Assembly (NCBI RefSeq): GCF_041146795.1
Contig: NC_135173.1
Coordinates: forward strand, 56,286,865-56,350,864
Length of the DNA stretch: 64,000 nt
Direction of reading: 5' to 3'
From: Maylandia zebra
Taxonomy: Eukaryota; Chordata; Actinopteri; Cichliformes; Cichlidae
In this document: positions 23,212 to 35,282 of the stretch, piece by piece
Layout: each line of letters opens with the position of its first letter
Numbering within the stretch: the first letter of the stretch is position 1
The notes under the pieces: generated by a model
Databases searched by the model: none
What the model was told of the DNA's origin: nothing
The model's input: the letters and a program-made list of their open reading frames with translations, nothing else
Position numbers and translations under genes: made by a program

Positions 23212-23961
23212 TATATCTCACTTCCTCTTTCCCCTAAAGTAAAAGAGGTTAACTTTAAAATTATAAATGAGGTTTATCCAACCAATGAATTCTTAAGACG
23301 GAAATTTAACTTAGATGTGAACGCCTGCACATTTTGTGAAAATGATATTGAAAGTCTGGATCACTTGTTTTTCTACTGTGAATCAGTGCACTCCTTCTGG
23401 ATTGACATGTGGAGCTGGCTACAGTCCAGGAGAATTCAGTTATTTGACGGTGACAGTAATACAATTTGGAATACTTGCTGAGAATGCAGATTTTGACTTG
23501 ATGATTAGGACGGTTTTGTTACTGGGAAAAAAATTTATTCACAAATGCAGATACTTTAAAGCTAAACCATGTATAAACAGATGGCTGAATGACTTTAAAC
23601 TCTGGGCTAAATCGCTGAAACTTGTGAATAACAAGAAAGCTCAGAAACTTGTTAAATTATTTAACAAGTTTGATCTATGTTAAAAAGAAACCTCCCTATT
23701 TAATGATCATGATTGCCCCTTTCTTTGTTCATATTCCTTTTTTTGCCTTTGGTTTCAAACCCTTCAATGACTGTTCTTTCTTTTTTTTTGTTGACTCTTT
23801 TTGGCTTTGTGTTTATTGTTTTGTTTTTGCATTTTTCTTTTCTCGTTGTAACGCTCAACCGAGGATATAACATATTCAGATTAATGATGGTGCCTTGTAT
23901 GTTATACTGTTGTTTATAAATAAAATTCACAAAAAAAAGAAGAAAAAAAAGAGAGAGCTGT

Positions 23962-24700
23962 CGCTACCCAATCCGTACCGGAAACGGTACTACAGGAAAT
24001 GCATTTTATATACCAGTTTCAGTTACTTTTGTTAACATGTTAACAGACTAAGTTCAAATTGTATTAAAAATAATACCATCAATATGTTATGTTACTGGAC
24101 TACACTTACTGGACTTATGGCAGTAATTTGAGAACCATAAGAGACTCTTACAAATGTTTGAAAGAAAAGATTTTGTAATATAGATGGAGACTCATGTAGA
24201 AATATGAAGCAATATGAGTTTATAAAATTTGATTTCTGTCATGGTGTGCTGTGATAGGCAGGTTGTAGGACCCAAACTCAGGACTCTTACGTAGAATGAA
24301 ACTTAAATCGGCAGCTTTTATTGCTGGAAAAACATTTTCATTAGAGATAAACGTCACAAAAAACAAACCAAAAACTCAAAACTCATATAACTGGACTCAA
24401 GAAACTAAAAACTAAGAAAAAAGAACTAGGAAAACAAGTCAGGAACTATGAATAAGAATTAACTAAAGAACACGAAGGGAAAAACAAAACACCCAGCCCA
24501 CTGAAAACTACTGAAACCCCCAAAACATGAACAACAATCATCAAGGAACACATTTACATATTTACAGTTACTGGAACACCAATACTAGATCGCAGACCCA
24601 GTACGGTGACAATTTCAGTTTCAGTGTCAGTCAGTGTCTTTTGGTCTGCAACAACAGCAGAACAGACTTTTAAGTCTTTTGAAGAAGCCCTTTTTCTTCT
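23962..24700. other. Intergenic DNA after the L1
   Basis: 23962-24010 is probably the rest of the split hAT MITE. 24237-24330 (CTGTCATGGTG, then GGACCCAAACTCAGGACTC) resembles the edge of an interspersed fish repeat I cannot name. The rest is A-rich without coding signal. Confidence 0.4.
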
Positions 24701-25830
24701 TCCTCTTATTGATCTGAAGGTCTTTGGACTTCATACTGGATTCAGGTTCAGGAAAGTTCCTCACAGGGAACATCAGGCTCTGGCACACTTTCTGAAAGAG
24801 GTCCTTCGATCTTAAGGTCTTGAGAACTCAGACTTGATGCCCTTTCAGCAAGAAGTTCCTTACAGAGAACGTCAGGCGCTGGAACACTTTCTGGAAAAGA
24901 CCCTTCGGCTGGTGGAACATTTGCCATTGAAAGACAGTCAGAGGAGGGTTCTTCATTTGTGTTCTTCACAACAGGAAGAGTTGAAGGAGGCTCAAACATT
25001 TCAGATATCTGGATCATTGCTACATCAGCAATGGTCTTCAGCAACACTGGCGCAAAGTTTGCAATTGTGATAGACAGAATTTCTTGAGGAAATTTCTGTC
25101 TGATCTCCATCAGGATGCTGTCGACCATATTGTCTCGGATGGAGTGGGTGAAGATGACCTGTGTTTCCATCGCTGTGAGACACGATCCAAAGTGGCCTTG
25201 GTGACACTCGTGGAGAGGATGCTTAGATTCTGGGAGGCCATGTTTAGGAGTGGACAAGGAGGAAGCTCCCAGAAGCCATGGAGAACGCGGGGAACTTCCT
25301 CGATCACTACCTCCTGCGCAGTGAGCAGTTTGGTGTTATGCTGTTCCAGCTGCTTCTTTTTCAGTGTAGTCCTTCACCATGCTGAGGAGTTTAGTTGTTC
25401 TGTAGAAAAACATTATAAGAATTATCTTTTAAACATATTCAAAGCATCACTTAAATATTGAAACACTGTAGCTGGACTGTTAACCCTATAATGCCCTTTG
25501 TATCATACTTGATACATGAGTTTCTGAGACCTCTGTCTCATCAACATGATCAATACTTGCCATAATTTCAAAATGTTATGGACAAAACTCTTTTTTTTGT
25601 CTAAAGTTAACATTGTTGTTAACAAAAAGTTGCTAAAAACATCCGATGCATCAAATGCGATACAAAAAATATAATAAATACATAATAAAAGTATATCATA
25701 CACAACATGACATAGCAAGAAACAAATTTGTGTATCTTGTTTAAAGGGTTAATAAACATCTCAGTTCCCCTCTCTGGAGGGGGGAGGGAGGGGAAACAGG
25801 AGGACAAAGGAGGGGGGGGACAAGCTGTAG

Positions 25831-26392
25831 TGTCATGGTCCCTGTGCCTCGCTGGCCGACCGTCTATTAGGCAATATGTTTGTGGTTTTTTCCTCTCTCG
25901 CTCGCTCTCTCACTCTCGCCGCGGCGACGCTCATTGTGGGCTCCCGCTGCTGGCCCACGCACCTGCTCTCATCACCACACCGGCCGCTGATCCCAGCTGA
26001 TTACTGCACTACTTAAGATGCCGAGTCTGCGCTAGTCTTCGGTGGATCGTTGAGCTATCAGCGTCAGTCAAACGTGTGTATCTGCCGACCTGAATCTTGA
26101 AAGCCCTTTGTTATTATCCTAACTAACCTGACCTTTTGTGTTTAGATCGTTTTTGGAACCGGATTCTGAGAGGAGTGACTGAGGAGGAGGAGGAGGAGCT
26201 TTTTGTACAGAAAGTGTGGAGCACCTTTTCCCCTAACCCTGTTTCCCACGGACCCTGGCGACCCGGACCCCTTTCCCCCCTGCACGTTGTATATAGCCAC
26301 TTGGTGATTGTGTTCACCGTAAAGAAACGCACTGTTCTTCGCTGAAAGGAATACCCTGGCCTGCGCCTGAGTCTCTTTCGGAAACCTTATCA
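25831..26392 (+). mobile_element. Solo LTR, copy 1 (TGTCATGG family)
   Basis: Begins TGTCATGGTCCCTG, ends in CA, and is flanked by a perfect 5-bp duplication TGTAG (25826-25830 and 26393-26397). It shares GGGCTCCC...TGGCCCA[C/T]GCACCTGC and CTGCGCCTGAGTC with the copy at 37725-38243. CACGTTGTATATA may be its promoter. No internal retroelement genes are adjacent. Confidence 0.8.
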
Positions 26393-26454
26393 TGTAGTGC
26401 CTTTTCACTGTGCAATACTTTTTGCTAATATTCAATGGTCTAATAGACTTCAAT

Positions 26455-26675
26455 AATTGAACTGTGCAATTCCCTTGTATTCTTATTCCTATTTATTTTA
26501 TTTATCCCTTTGGTATAATCTTTATTTATATATGTCTCTGTATTTATATATGTGTACATATAGTATTCTGCTCACATTCTGTAACTTCTGTCGGTGCTGT
26601 GCTATTTGGAAACCGAATTTCCCAGAGGAACCCACCCGAGGGATTAATAAAGTTTTATCTAATCTAATCGCAATC
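26455..26675 (+). mobile_element. Truncated LINE 3' end
   Basis: AT-rich 3' UTR ending GAGGGATTAATAAAGT and then TTATCTAATCTAATC, a typical tail of CR1/L2/Rex-type fish LINEs. There is no coding part. Confidence 0.6.
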
Positions 26676-27054
26676 TAAAAATAAAAGGAGACATTTATTC
26701 ACCACCACTCTTAGGTCCTCAGAAATTACCTGATATTTTCTGTCAGCTTTGGTTTGCATGAATCTGGGTCTTACCTGAGTCCTGTAGCCCAGAAGATGCC
26801 AGCAGATCTTTACAACTGTTTCATAAATCGAATCGGTGTGTTGAACAGCACCTGTCAAAGAAATAGCAATCTAGTCATTACTTAAAATGATTTTTAAGTT
26901 TGTCAACTTTTAAAACTACATCAAATTCTTCAAATTATTGAAATGCAGTAAAAACAAAAACTGTTACATACCCTGATAGGTATGTAACAGGGTGGGCCAT
27001 TTATATGGATACACCGTAAGGTTGGTGATATTAAAGTCCTGTTTGTGGCACATT

Positions 27055-27383
27055 ATGGTAAATGGCCTGCATTTGTATAGCGCTTTTCTAGTCCCTAAGG
27101 ACCCCAAAGCGCTTTACACTACATTCAGTCATTCACGCATTCACACACACATTCACACACTGGCGATGGCAAGCTACATTGTAGCCACAGCTGCCCTGGG
27201 GCGCACTGACAGAGGCGAGGCTGCCGGACACTGGCGCTACCGGGCCCTCTGACCACCACCAGTAGGCAAACACGGGGTTAGTATCTTGCCCAAGGATATT
27301 TGGCATGCAGCCAGGAGGCAGCCTGGGATCGAACCACCAACCTTCTGATTAGTGGCTGGCCTGCTCTGCCACCTGAGCTACAG
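27055..27383 (-). mobile_element. tRNA-derived SINE, copy 1 (inverted)
   Basis: The same family as 45082-45412 but on the other strand. Its 3' end reads ATGGTAAATGGCCTGCATTT with AGCGCTTTTC. The tRNA-like head (box A TAGCTCAGGTGGCAGAGCAG and box B-like GGTTCGATCCC) is near 27310-27383. It is flanked by ACATTA on both sides (possible duplication). Confidence 0.8.
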
Positions 27384-27629
27384 TCAGTGCTCAGAGCTAC
27401 ATTAGTATATGTGAGGGGGCAAACTCCTCAATATGGGTGGTGACCATGGTGGCCATTTAGAAGTCGGCCATTTTGGATACAACTTTTTTTTTCTTCAATA
27501 GGAAGAGGGCCATGTGACACATCAAACTTATTGGTAATGTCACAAGAAAAACAATGGTGTGCTTGGTTTCAACGTAACTTTATTCTTTCATGACTTATTT
27601 ACAAGTTTCTCTTTGTTCACAGCCATTGA

Positions 27630-28152
27630 CATGTCGAAGAGGTTAACACGTGAGGAGCGGATCGAAATTGTGTTGATATCTTGGATCTCTCCAAGACTGT
27701 TGGAACAACAAAAGTGATGGTTTGGTGTGGTATATGGGATACAACGATAGTGGGTCCATTCTTCATATCTGAAATTGCGACATGATTATGTGTTTCCCTC
27801 TTTGTGCACTGAAGCTGGCACGTTCCCTGAGTTTTTCCAGCAAGATGGTGCACCACCACATTATGGGTGCCAGGTCCGAGCATTCCTAGATGAACAGTTT
27901 CCTGGAAAGTGGATTGGTCATCGTGGGCCAGTTGAATGGCCCCCAAGGTCTCCCGATCTGATCCCCTTAGACTTTTATCTTTGGTGTCATCTGAAGGCAA
28001 TTGTCTATGGTGTGAAGATACGAGATGTGCAGCACCTGAAACTACGGATACTGGATCCCTGTGCTGGCATTTCTCCTGTGGTGTTGCTTTCAGCATGTGA
28101 AGAGTGGGAGAAGAGGGTTGCATTGACAATCCAACACAATGGGCAGCATTGA
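27630..28152 (+). pseudogene. Mariner-like transposase, internally deleted
   Basis: Begins MSKRLTREERIEIVLIS at 27631 and soon jumps (about 27680) into the catalytic half. That half carries MVWCGIWD, FFQQDGAPPHY with the second acidic residue, and WPPRSPDLIPLDFYLWCHLK with the third. The stop is at 28150-28152. The DNA-binding domain and the first catalytic Asp region are missing. Confidence 0.75.
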
Positions 28153-28259
28153 ACACATTTTATAAGTGGTCAGAAACTTGTAAATAACTCATGAAAGAAT
28201 AAAGTTACGTTGAAACCAAGCACACCATTGTTTTTCTTGTGACATGATAATAATACAAT

Positions 28260-29385
28260 AATACCCAAAATAATTAAGTCATTAATTACTAGGGTGCCTA
28301 CTGACATGTTTTCTTAGTTAGTCATATTTAGAGAGGCCACATTCGTCATGCTTCACAGGAGTTCAGGATCAAAGTGATGCTACATTAGAGTCTGTCTCTG
28401 GACTGGTTGTTTGCTGCTCTACGAGTTCAGCAGGAGGAGGTGAACCCACAGCTGGGAGCGGTTCCCTAGTGGGCGGGAGGATCATACTTCAGGTTCAATA
28501 TTATACTTATGTTCATCCTGGTCTAAACCTGGTCAGAAGAACTGACTTCACTTTTGAAAATTTAATACTAGTCTGATGTTATAAAAGGTAACCCCAAACT
28601 GTCTACAATGGTTGTTTTCTGTCCACCAAAGCAAATTTGATTGAAGAGGTCTGTGCAATATGTGAATAATAATAAATATTAATTCTCCTTCCTTTTCCAT
28701 AAAAAGGGATGTCTCACATGCTCACTGCAGTTAAAGTAGTGTTACTAGAAATATTAAGACACAAATGGCAGTAATACTTTTTAAAAGGCCTAATGACTAA
28801 AATCAGGTAACTTAGGTACACCTGCTCAAATATCTAATCAGCCAGTCACATGACTGGAAATTGGTGCAGTAGTCATGCAGACCTAATCATGATGACCCTC
28901 TGAAGGTCAAACCTACTACCTTTAGGTGACTGAATGACATAAGACAGCAACGTTCTGGTATTTGTAATTTTTCTGTGACCTTTGTCTCTGTGTTTGATCA
29001 TCAGTCTGCAAAGGCAATGTGTCTTTTGGTACTGTGAAAATTTTACACATGTACTCTGCATACTGCAACAGAGCACTGATCTTTCCTGCTATTTTACATT
29101 TATTGTTCTTAGAGTGCAATATAAGATTTCCCATTTATAATATTTTCCATACTTAACCTTTTTGGATACTTTTATGTTGTTTGGCAGGATAATGCCATCA
29201 CATTGAATTGTAGGTTTTAAAAATACACAGTGACTGATTTTCATGTCAACAAATAAATAAATATTCTGATGAAGAGCCACTAAAGGAAGTTTTTGGAGTA
29301 ACTCTCAGCAGTAATTTGCACATGAAATAATTGGTAGACATGTTATTAACCCTATGAGAAAAATCTTTAGTTCTATTCAGGTAGA
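28260..29385. other. Intergenic DNA
   Basis: One minus-strand stretch near 28480-28350 reads PPPAELVEQQTTSPETDS, like a low-complexity exon; it could belong to the unrecognised gene at 24.7-26.9 kb, but no splice sites are clear. Nothing else is recognised. Confidence 0.35.
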
Positions 29386-29432
29386 ACAGGCCACACTCTT
29401 AATGAACATGGGCTATTAAGAGTGTGGCCTGT
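29386..29432. repeat. Perfect 18-bp hairpin, 11-base loop
   Basis: Arms 29386-29403 (ACAGGCCACACTCTTAAT) and 29415-29432 pair without mismatch; the loop is GAACATGGGCT. It is not inside an element I can delimit. Confidence 0.9.
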
Positions 29433-29859
29433 GTGTATCTATGACAAACAGCCTGGAACTGCTCAATTTCAGTCCACCAATCAGAGAGGCTAGTTCTGTC
29501 TGTTCCTCAGGCTGTGCACTTTTTCCTGTCAATACAGCTGCACCCCTTGCACACACAGACACAGACAGAGGCTTTCTGCAATGTATTTCCGACATGGAGC
29601 GTTAACATAACGTCTTAACAAAAATATTGTGACTTAACAGAAACATAATAACTTGTCACAAATACTAAATTTGGTGAGGAAACAGGAAACACGTGGGGAA
29701 CATGGCTGGGGCTAGCAACACAACTAGACAGAACATGCAAAACTGAACATAACACATCAAACAAGAAACCTTCAACCTCTGTTGGTGTAGCGTTCACGTA
29801 GCTGCTCTGCTCTGTGTTGGTACAGGGCATTGAAGATTATAACAATGGGTGGATTATAT

Positions 29860-30384
29860 TCTTAAACTTATTTACAGCATTTTCAGAAAGACATCTACTG
29901 TGATTAAGTCTATAATCAATTGTTGTAAATTTAAATGTTATCAGGAAATGATCAGAGAAGAAAGGGTTTTCAGGAAAAACTGTTAAATGTACAGTTTCTA
30001 TGCCATATAGTGTGACTGAAGTGGTGGGTGGGTTCTTTCACATTTTGAGAGAAGACAATTGAGCCTAACAACAGATAAAATGCTTTGTTGAGGCTGTCAT
30101 TTTTACTATCTACATGCATGTTAAAATCACCCACAATAATTATTTTATCTGAGCTGAGCACTAAATCAGATAAAAAGTCTGAGAAATTAGAAACTCTGCG
30201 AAAGGCCCAGTTGGACGATAGGTGATCACAAATAAGACTGTTTTTTAAGTTTTGCAGCTAGGATGGACAAGGCTAAGCATCAAGCTTTCAAATGAATGAA
30301 AAGTCTGTCTTGGTCTTTGGTTGATTAATATGCAGGTGTAGAAAATTGCTGCCACACTGCCGCCTCCACCTGTGCTTCGAGCAA
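29860..30384 (-). mobile_element. LINE endonuclease-domain fragment, part 1
   Basis: The minus strand encodes DKIIIVGDFNMHVDSKNDSL (near 30150-30090), the APE-type endonuclease motif GDFN of LINEs, followed by the THHFSHTIW region. The fragment breaks off at about 30384 and seems to resume at 35283-35400 after several later insertions. Confidence 0.65.
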
Positions 30385-30684
30385 GGGTGTAGATTTGACA
30401 TGTCCCCACCAATATCCAGCGATTATTGAATTATCCCCACCAATAATTTGATCTGTTCGAGTAAAGAAAAACAAAACCGATAGGCAGAAAAAAACGTAGC
30501 GGTGCAGAAAGAGTTAAATTACGTTCTCTAGTGGAGTCCTACCTCATGTGACAAATATGGCCAATGTGATTGGCTGTGCCTTTCAGGGAGCTCTGTTTAA
30601 TTTTAGCAGTGGCAAGCCTGCGCTACGAAGACCCGCAAGGAGGAGAGGAGGATGGCAGCAAAAAAGAAGAACCTGGATATAAGC
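30385..30684 (+). mobile_element. Left part of a hAT-type element interrupted by a MITE
   Basis: Begins AAGGGTGTAGATTTGACATG with repeated TCCCCACCAAT motifs. Near 30652 it starts a basic reading frame (ATGGCAGCAAAAAAGAAGAA) like the N-terminus of a TTF-finger hAT transposase, which is cut by the next MITE. Confidence 0.4.
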
Positions 30685-32458
30685 AGTGTTGGGTAAGTTA
30701 CTTTAAATTAGTAACGTAGTTACATTACTAGTTATTTTGAAAGTAACAAGTTACTAGGGAAAGTAACTTTGGTTTTACTCAGAATTTTCTTGTTAATGTG
30801 TTGCTTCCATAACTTTGCCAGTCTTCTAGCTTGCTTACTTGCCACAAGTGCACTGTGCCACCTAACAATAGAAAGGAAAAGATAATGTGCATATTTCCAC
30901 GAGAGAAATCCCACGCCTGGACCGTCATTGACCACCGCCATGATTCTAGCCTACGTCACAGTGTCATGTGCGCCTTTTACATCCAACACAAAAACCACAG
31001 TCATGGTGCTTTCGATTGTACTCAGAACTCTGAAATTCTGCCTTCTGAATAGGAAGATGTAGGCAACACCAGGCTGCAGATGAGCTGCATACAGGGCTGG
31101 ACTGGGACAAAAAATTGGCCCGGGCATTTTGACTAGAGACTGGCCCGTCATTATAGGAAAAACCATAAAGCCTCCCAACAAACGCTGTTGTGACAGTGAT
31201 GTTCACTGTCTTGATGGTATATATGTATCAATCTATCAATCGTTTGTTGTAAGATTCAGATAATTATTTTTTAAAAGCGAGACATTTTAAATGAGAATAA
31301 GAAAGAAAAGTATTTCTTTGTGCCCCCCTTTCCCTGTTAATGCCCTACCTGGCCCCCTGGCAACACTTTGCTAGACCCGCCCCTGCACAGTTACCAGCTG
31401 TCAGCTACGTAAAAAAGGATCCTGGTGTTATTTGTCTCTCAGAAACAGTTCATAACTTCCTTTCAACTAATTTATGTCACCTAAAAGGTAAACCTGTTTC
31501 TCCATCACCTGTTCAGCTCTGATGATCCAGTAAGGACATCTCCTGGTTTCATCTTCATGTTTCCCTCTCACCAGATAACCAAACGATATCATGACCAGCA
31601 GCTTTTTTGCAGCTGTGGCTCCAGCAAACATCAGCTGATAGTAGAAATTAATATTAAATACATTCTAACAACAGCTGATCAAGCTTAAACGTGCTGCTGT
31701 TGTTTAACGCGACATCGGCTGGTTTCCTCTTTCTGGCGCAAAGTGGGCGATAAACAAACAAGAGAGCCGATCAGCTGATCATTGATCAGTTTCAGGATTG
31801 AAGTAGAAACGGGAGAGGGAGGGGGGAGAATGAAAGAAGAAGAGGCAGCTGTGCAGCAAAGACACAGAATAACTCCAGCTTTGTGCCTTTTTCATTGTAG
31901 CTGAATTACGGGACAAACTGTTCCTTTTCACCTTAATAAGAAACGCGTAATATTTTCTCTGAATACCAGACAGGACGGTTGGCAACTCTAATAACTTATG
32001 AACAAAATGTCATATGTCATATCATATACATCATTATATACCAGCTAGCCCAACTTCAGTAACCCAACAAACGTCACTGCTGTTTAGTTTCCTGTCTTCA
32101 TTTATGCTGGAAGTGATAACAGAGCTGTACGTTTTAATTTGTTTCCAAAACCCCGCAGTCAGGACATGCTATATTGTATTTAGATAGAAGCTAGCGAGCT
32201 AACTTCCTGCTAACTTCTAACTCCCTTAAATGTCATAAATTCCATTTTTATGGATGCCTGGATGTTAAACTCAATTGTTACACCTGGTAGAGCAGAACGC
32301 TGATCATTTTATTAAAGATGAAAGACTTTAGACAGTTTTTCAACTCTCAGTAATGCCATAGTGATTGTTTGATATATGGGCCTGCAGCGGAGTTTAGGCC
32401 CAGACACGGCTAGTGACGTCAGACTGAACAACCTGATAAGGCGTTAGTCCCAACACTG
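30685..32458 (-). mobile_element. hAT MITE, complete copy 2 (CAGTGTTGGG family)
   Basis: Both ends read CAGTGTTGGG inward, with a perfect 8-bp duplication GATATAAG (30677-30684 and 32459-32466). It is homologous in inverted orientation to 15027-16490. It has no transposase. Confidence 0.9.
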
Positions 32459-32548
32459 GATATAAGAAAGTAATTTTCAAAGAAACCTGTAAGTCACTTA
32501 AAGTCAAGTTCATTCATAAAATGTGTCCCTCATTATAATGTTACACGG

Positions 32549-34208
32549 CAGAGGTGGGACCAAGTCATTGTTTTGCAAGTCTCAAGTAAGTCTCAAGTCT
32601 TTATCCTCAAGTCTCAATTCAAGTCTCAAGTAATGTCAGGCAAGTCAGAGTCGAGTCTCAAGTCACTGGTGTAAAAGTCCGAGTCAAGTCACAAGTCTGA
32701 AACTTTGAATTTCAAGTCCTTTCGAGTCTTTAAAAAAAAAAAACGAAAAAATAATGTTGCAGTTATGCTAAATGTAAATATTAGACCATGTAATTTTAAA
32801 ATCTGTGTTTTTCTCAACACATGACAAAATAGTGAACTTAGAAAATATACACAAATTGTAAAATTGCACCTCTTTAAAATGCAGCTCAATTAAACCTAGC
32901 TCCAAGAATAATTTTCACCGACAGTTCTGAGATAAGCTGCATGTTATTCTTGGATGCGCTTGTAGGACCAGCTTTAAAATCGCATGACAAAAATATCATA
33001 CACATTTAAAAAAAACTGTATCACCAACGTAGCCTGGACAACATTTGCTAGTTAGATGAAGTCAGCTATCTCATCTTAGCATATTTATATGCATATTTAT
33101 AATTATATGGTTCTTGGAGTGAGTGCATACACTCATGAAGTTTAGTAACTTCAGGTCACTGCAACAAGCCCAGGTACAGTTTACCGACGGATGGGTACAG
33201 GACCTTGAAATGCACCGTGTAGAACGAAAGACCATCGTACGTATCATAAGTTTACCAGTCTCACAAATTGTCGTCATAAATACAGATTCGTTAACCGTTT
33301 ATTAATAGGACCTTTGAGCTCAACGGTAATTAATTAGTAGTGGAAATAATTTCTGGTAGCATCACAGAAATGTAGTGACAACAATATTGTATGCTGTAAT
33401 CGTACTGGGCAATTAGTGATACAAAAAACCTGTTTTATCCTGTGAATAAAAGTATATGTTTTTGTCAATGTATTGTGTCAGGACAATTCACTATTTATGC
33501 ACAATAAACACAATAAATAAAGGAGCATAGCGCGACAATTTCTGTTGAGCGCCAGACTTGCTTGTAACCTATATCACTAATTATGTTATGAAAATGACGT
33601 ATTAACTACTAAAAAACACTGACCTTCGTGTAAATGCTTGGAGCAGACTAACCTGTGAGCTGGAGTGTTCTGGGACGTTATATTTGGTCTTTGAATGGCT
33701 GCAATCCAGGCCATCCGTCGCGTCTTTGTTACTTCGGAAACATGGCTTGAACAATTTCTCTTCAACGACTAATCCGATAACAACCGATCTCTTTACCCGT
33801 CGGCTTCCCGTGGCTGTCATTCGACCGGCTATTGCAGTTAATAATACAACAGCTTCTTGACATTTTTGTGTTTCTTTTTATCGCTGTATAACTGATTTTA
33901 ATTGAAAGCCTGCGTGCGCTAGTACCGCTTGCCACGAGTTCCCAGAATCCTTTGCGGTTCTACCCGTGAATGACGTCACATTTTCAATCTCTATATAATA
34001 TGCATGTTAAATTTTATATTTGGGGTAAAATATCAAGTCTTTTCAAGTAAACCGGTTCAAGTCCAATTCAAGTCCCAGGTCATTGGTGTAAAAGTCCAAG
34101 TCAAGTCACAAGTCTTAGAACGTTTTTTCAAGTCAAGTCTAAAGTCATAAAATTAATGACTCGAGTCTGACTCGAGTCCAAGTCATGTGACTCGAGTCCA
34201 CACCTCTG
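32549..34208. mobile_element. hAT element with CAAGTC-rich ends
   Basis: TIR CAGAGGTGGGACC at the left; the right end reads CCACACCTCTG. The flanks are TTACACGG (32541-32548) and TTACACGC (34209-34216), 7 of 8 matching. The first and last roughly 180 bp are packed with imperfect CAAGTC/GAGTC repeats, probably transposase-binding sites. A minus-strand frame at 33820-33602 has no recognised domain. Confidence 0.8.
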
Positions 34209-34227
34209 TTACACGCTATGCTACACT

Positions 34228-34480
34228 ACGCTATACATGCCAACCCTCCAAATTTTTTCCGGGAGAATCCCGAATTTCGGTGCCCCTCCCAATAATCTCC
34301 CAGAGCCACCATTCTCCCGAATTTCTTCCGTTTCTTCTGGACAACAAAATTGAAAAACCATGTCTCAGATTGGCTCAGCTAATTCCAGTTTCCAACAATT
34401 GCTAACACTACTGCAGCTCCTTAGTTTTAGTATTACTCTTATTACTCTTTCTGTGTCGCAAAATAAACATTTAACATATT
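34228..34480. repeat. Terminal fragment of a further DNA transposon
   Basis: CATGCCAACCCTCC, then TTTCCGGGAGAATCCCGAA with TCTCCCGAATTTC, resembles a common fish hAT terminus with internal short palindromes. No partner end is found. Confidence 0.45.
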
Positions 34481-34599
34481 TTCAGGCGAGAATGTAGCTG
34501 TGTAAACTTTAAATATCTGAGCCGGGGAGAACAGCAAGCTCCCGGCACATCGTTTTAGGCTTTGGCCCACATCAGTCTAAAATTGTATGTAACCATGAA

Positions 34600-35282
34600 T
34601 AACGTGTTGCCATGTCCACCAGGAGAGGACAGTATAGATGTCAAAAAAATATGCCAGCAGTTTATCTCAGTTAACGAGAGGAGAAAGCATGTGTTTGGCT
34701 CCTTCACATAGTGGCCATTGGTTGTTGTGTCCATGACTGTTGCTGTAACAGTAGTTCATGTTTAGAATAAGAAAATACCAGCTCACTGATTTGATCGGGG
34801 CAATAGTGTGCCTAAAATGTTGCATAATTTTGCTGAGAGATCTTTTACTTTGTGGTAATCTTAGATGAGTAGTTTTATGGACAAAAATCACCAGGTCATT
34901 CAGTTTTCCCTTAGTGCTAATGTATAAGAGATGTTGGTGTACTATAACTGAAGTAATGTTGTTAAGTCCTTAAAGTCATATTCTTTTACTGTCATGACTG
35001 TATTTGAAGCTATTTTTATTTTTGTTTGATACCTGATTTATATGGAATATGGCTGAAGTAAACTAAAGTCTAAAATACTTAGTCATTTGTTTAGTAGTAT
35101 TTAACATGATATAATTCACATATAAGACTATGAATTGTAATTTTAAATGGTTTAAAAGCATGTAGAATAGCATATGTAGGCAAGTATATTTCTCCTTTTT
35201 TTTATCAAGAAGCAAAGACAAAAAGGAAAAAAAAGAAACAGGGCAGGGTTTGGTGGTTGAATCATCCATCCTGATAGTTTGA
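34600..35282. repeat. Unnamed interspersed repeat
   Basis: The block (AACGAGAGGAG, then GTGGCCATTGGTTGTTGTGT) looks like a dispersed fish repeat inserted in the LINE endonuclease fragment. I cannot give a family. Confidence 0.35.

Larger units (their letters stand above)
20819..23950 (+). mobile_element. 5'-truncated L1/Tx1-type LINE carrying a Tc1 insertion
   Basis: Flanked by an 11-bp duplication GAGAGAGCTGT (20808-20818 and 23951-23961) and ending in an A-rich tail, so this is a target-primed insertion. In frame from its first bases it encodes the RT tail (EVKYLGIVI, then WLQRDITLFGRILLTKMD). It continues to the C-terminal region with FCENDIESLDHLFFYC, a Cys/His motif typical of L1/Tx1 C-termini. 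The frame is shifted in places and split at 21857 by a Tc1 element. Confidence 0.85.
24748..26860 (-). pseudogene. Exon-like pieces of an unrecognised gene
   Basis: Minus strand. Piece 1 (about 26855-26775) lies between an AG acceptor (CTTTGACAG) and a GT donor (GTAAGACC) and encodes AVQHTDSIYETVVKICWHLL. Piece 2 (about 25395-24748) follows an acceptor-like TTTTTCTACAG. It encodes, in two frames joined by a probable frameshift near 25150, a helical region with IRDNMVDSILMEIRQKF and then a tail with a repeated ESVPxPDVxCxEL motif. I do not recognise the family. The same-strand order and splice-like borders suggest a host gene or its decayed copy. A solo LTR (25831-26392) sits in the would-be intron. 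A stop (TGA) just inside piece 2 argues for decay. Confidence 0.4.
26988..28246 (+). mobile_element. Internally deleted mariner-like transposon, split by a SINE
   Basis: The left end is CAGGGTGGGCCATTTATATGG. A 75-bp subterminal block at 27537-27611 recurs inverted at 28172-28246, so the TIR is long. The right outer end is lost. A SINE (27055-27383) sits inside the left TIR region. The coding remnant is at 27630-28152. Confidence 0.75.

Noticed and set aside
26123-26453. Open frames on both strands at 26.1-26.45 kb
   Set aside because: They lie in the solo LTR and have no recognisable domain.
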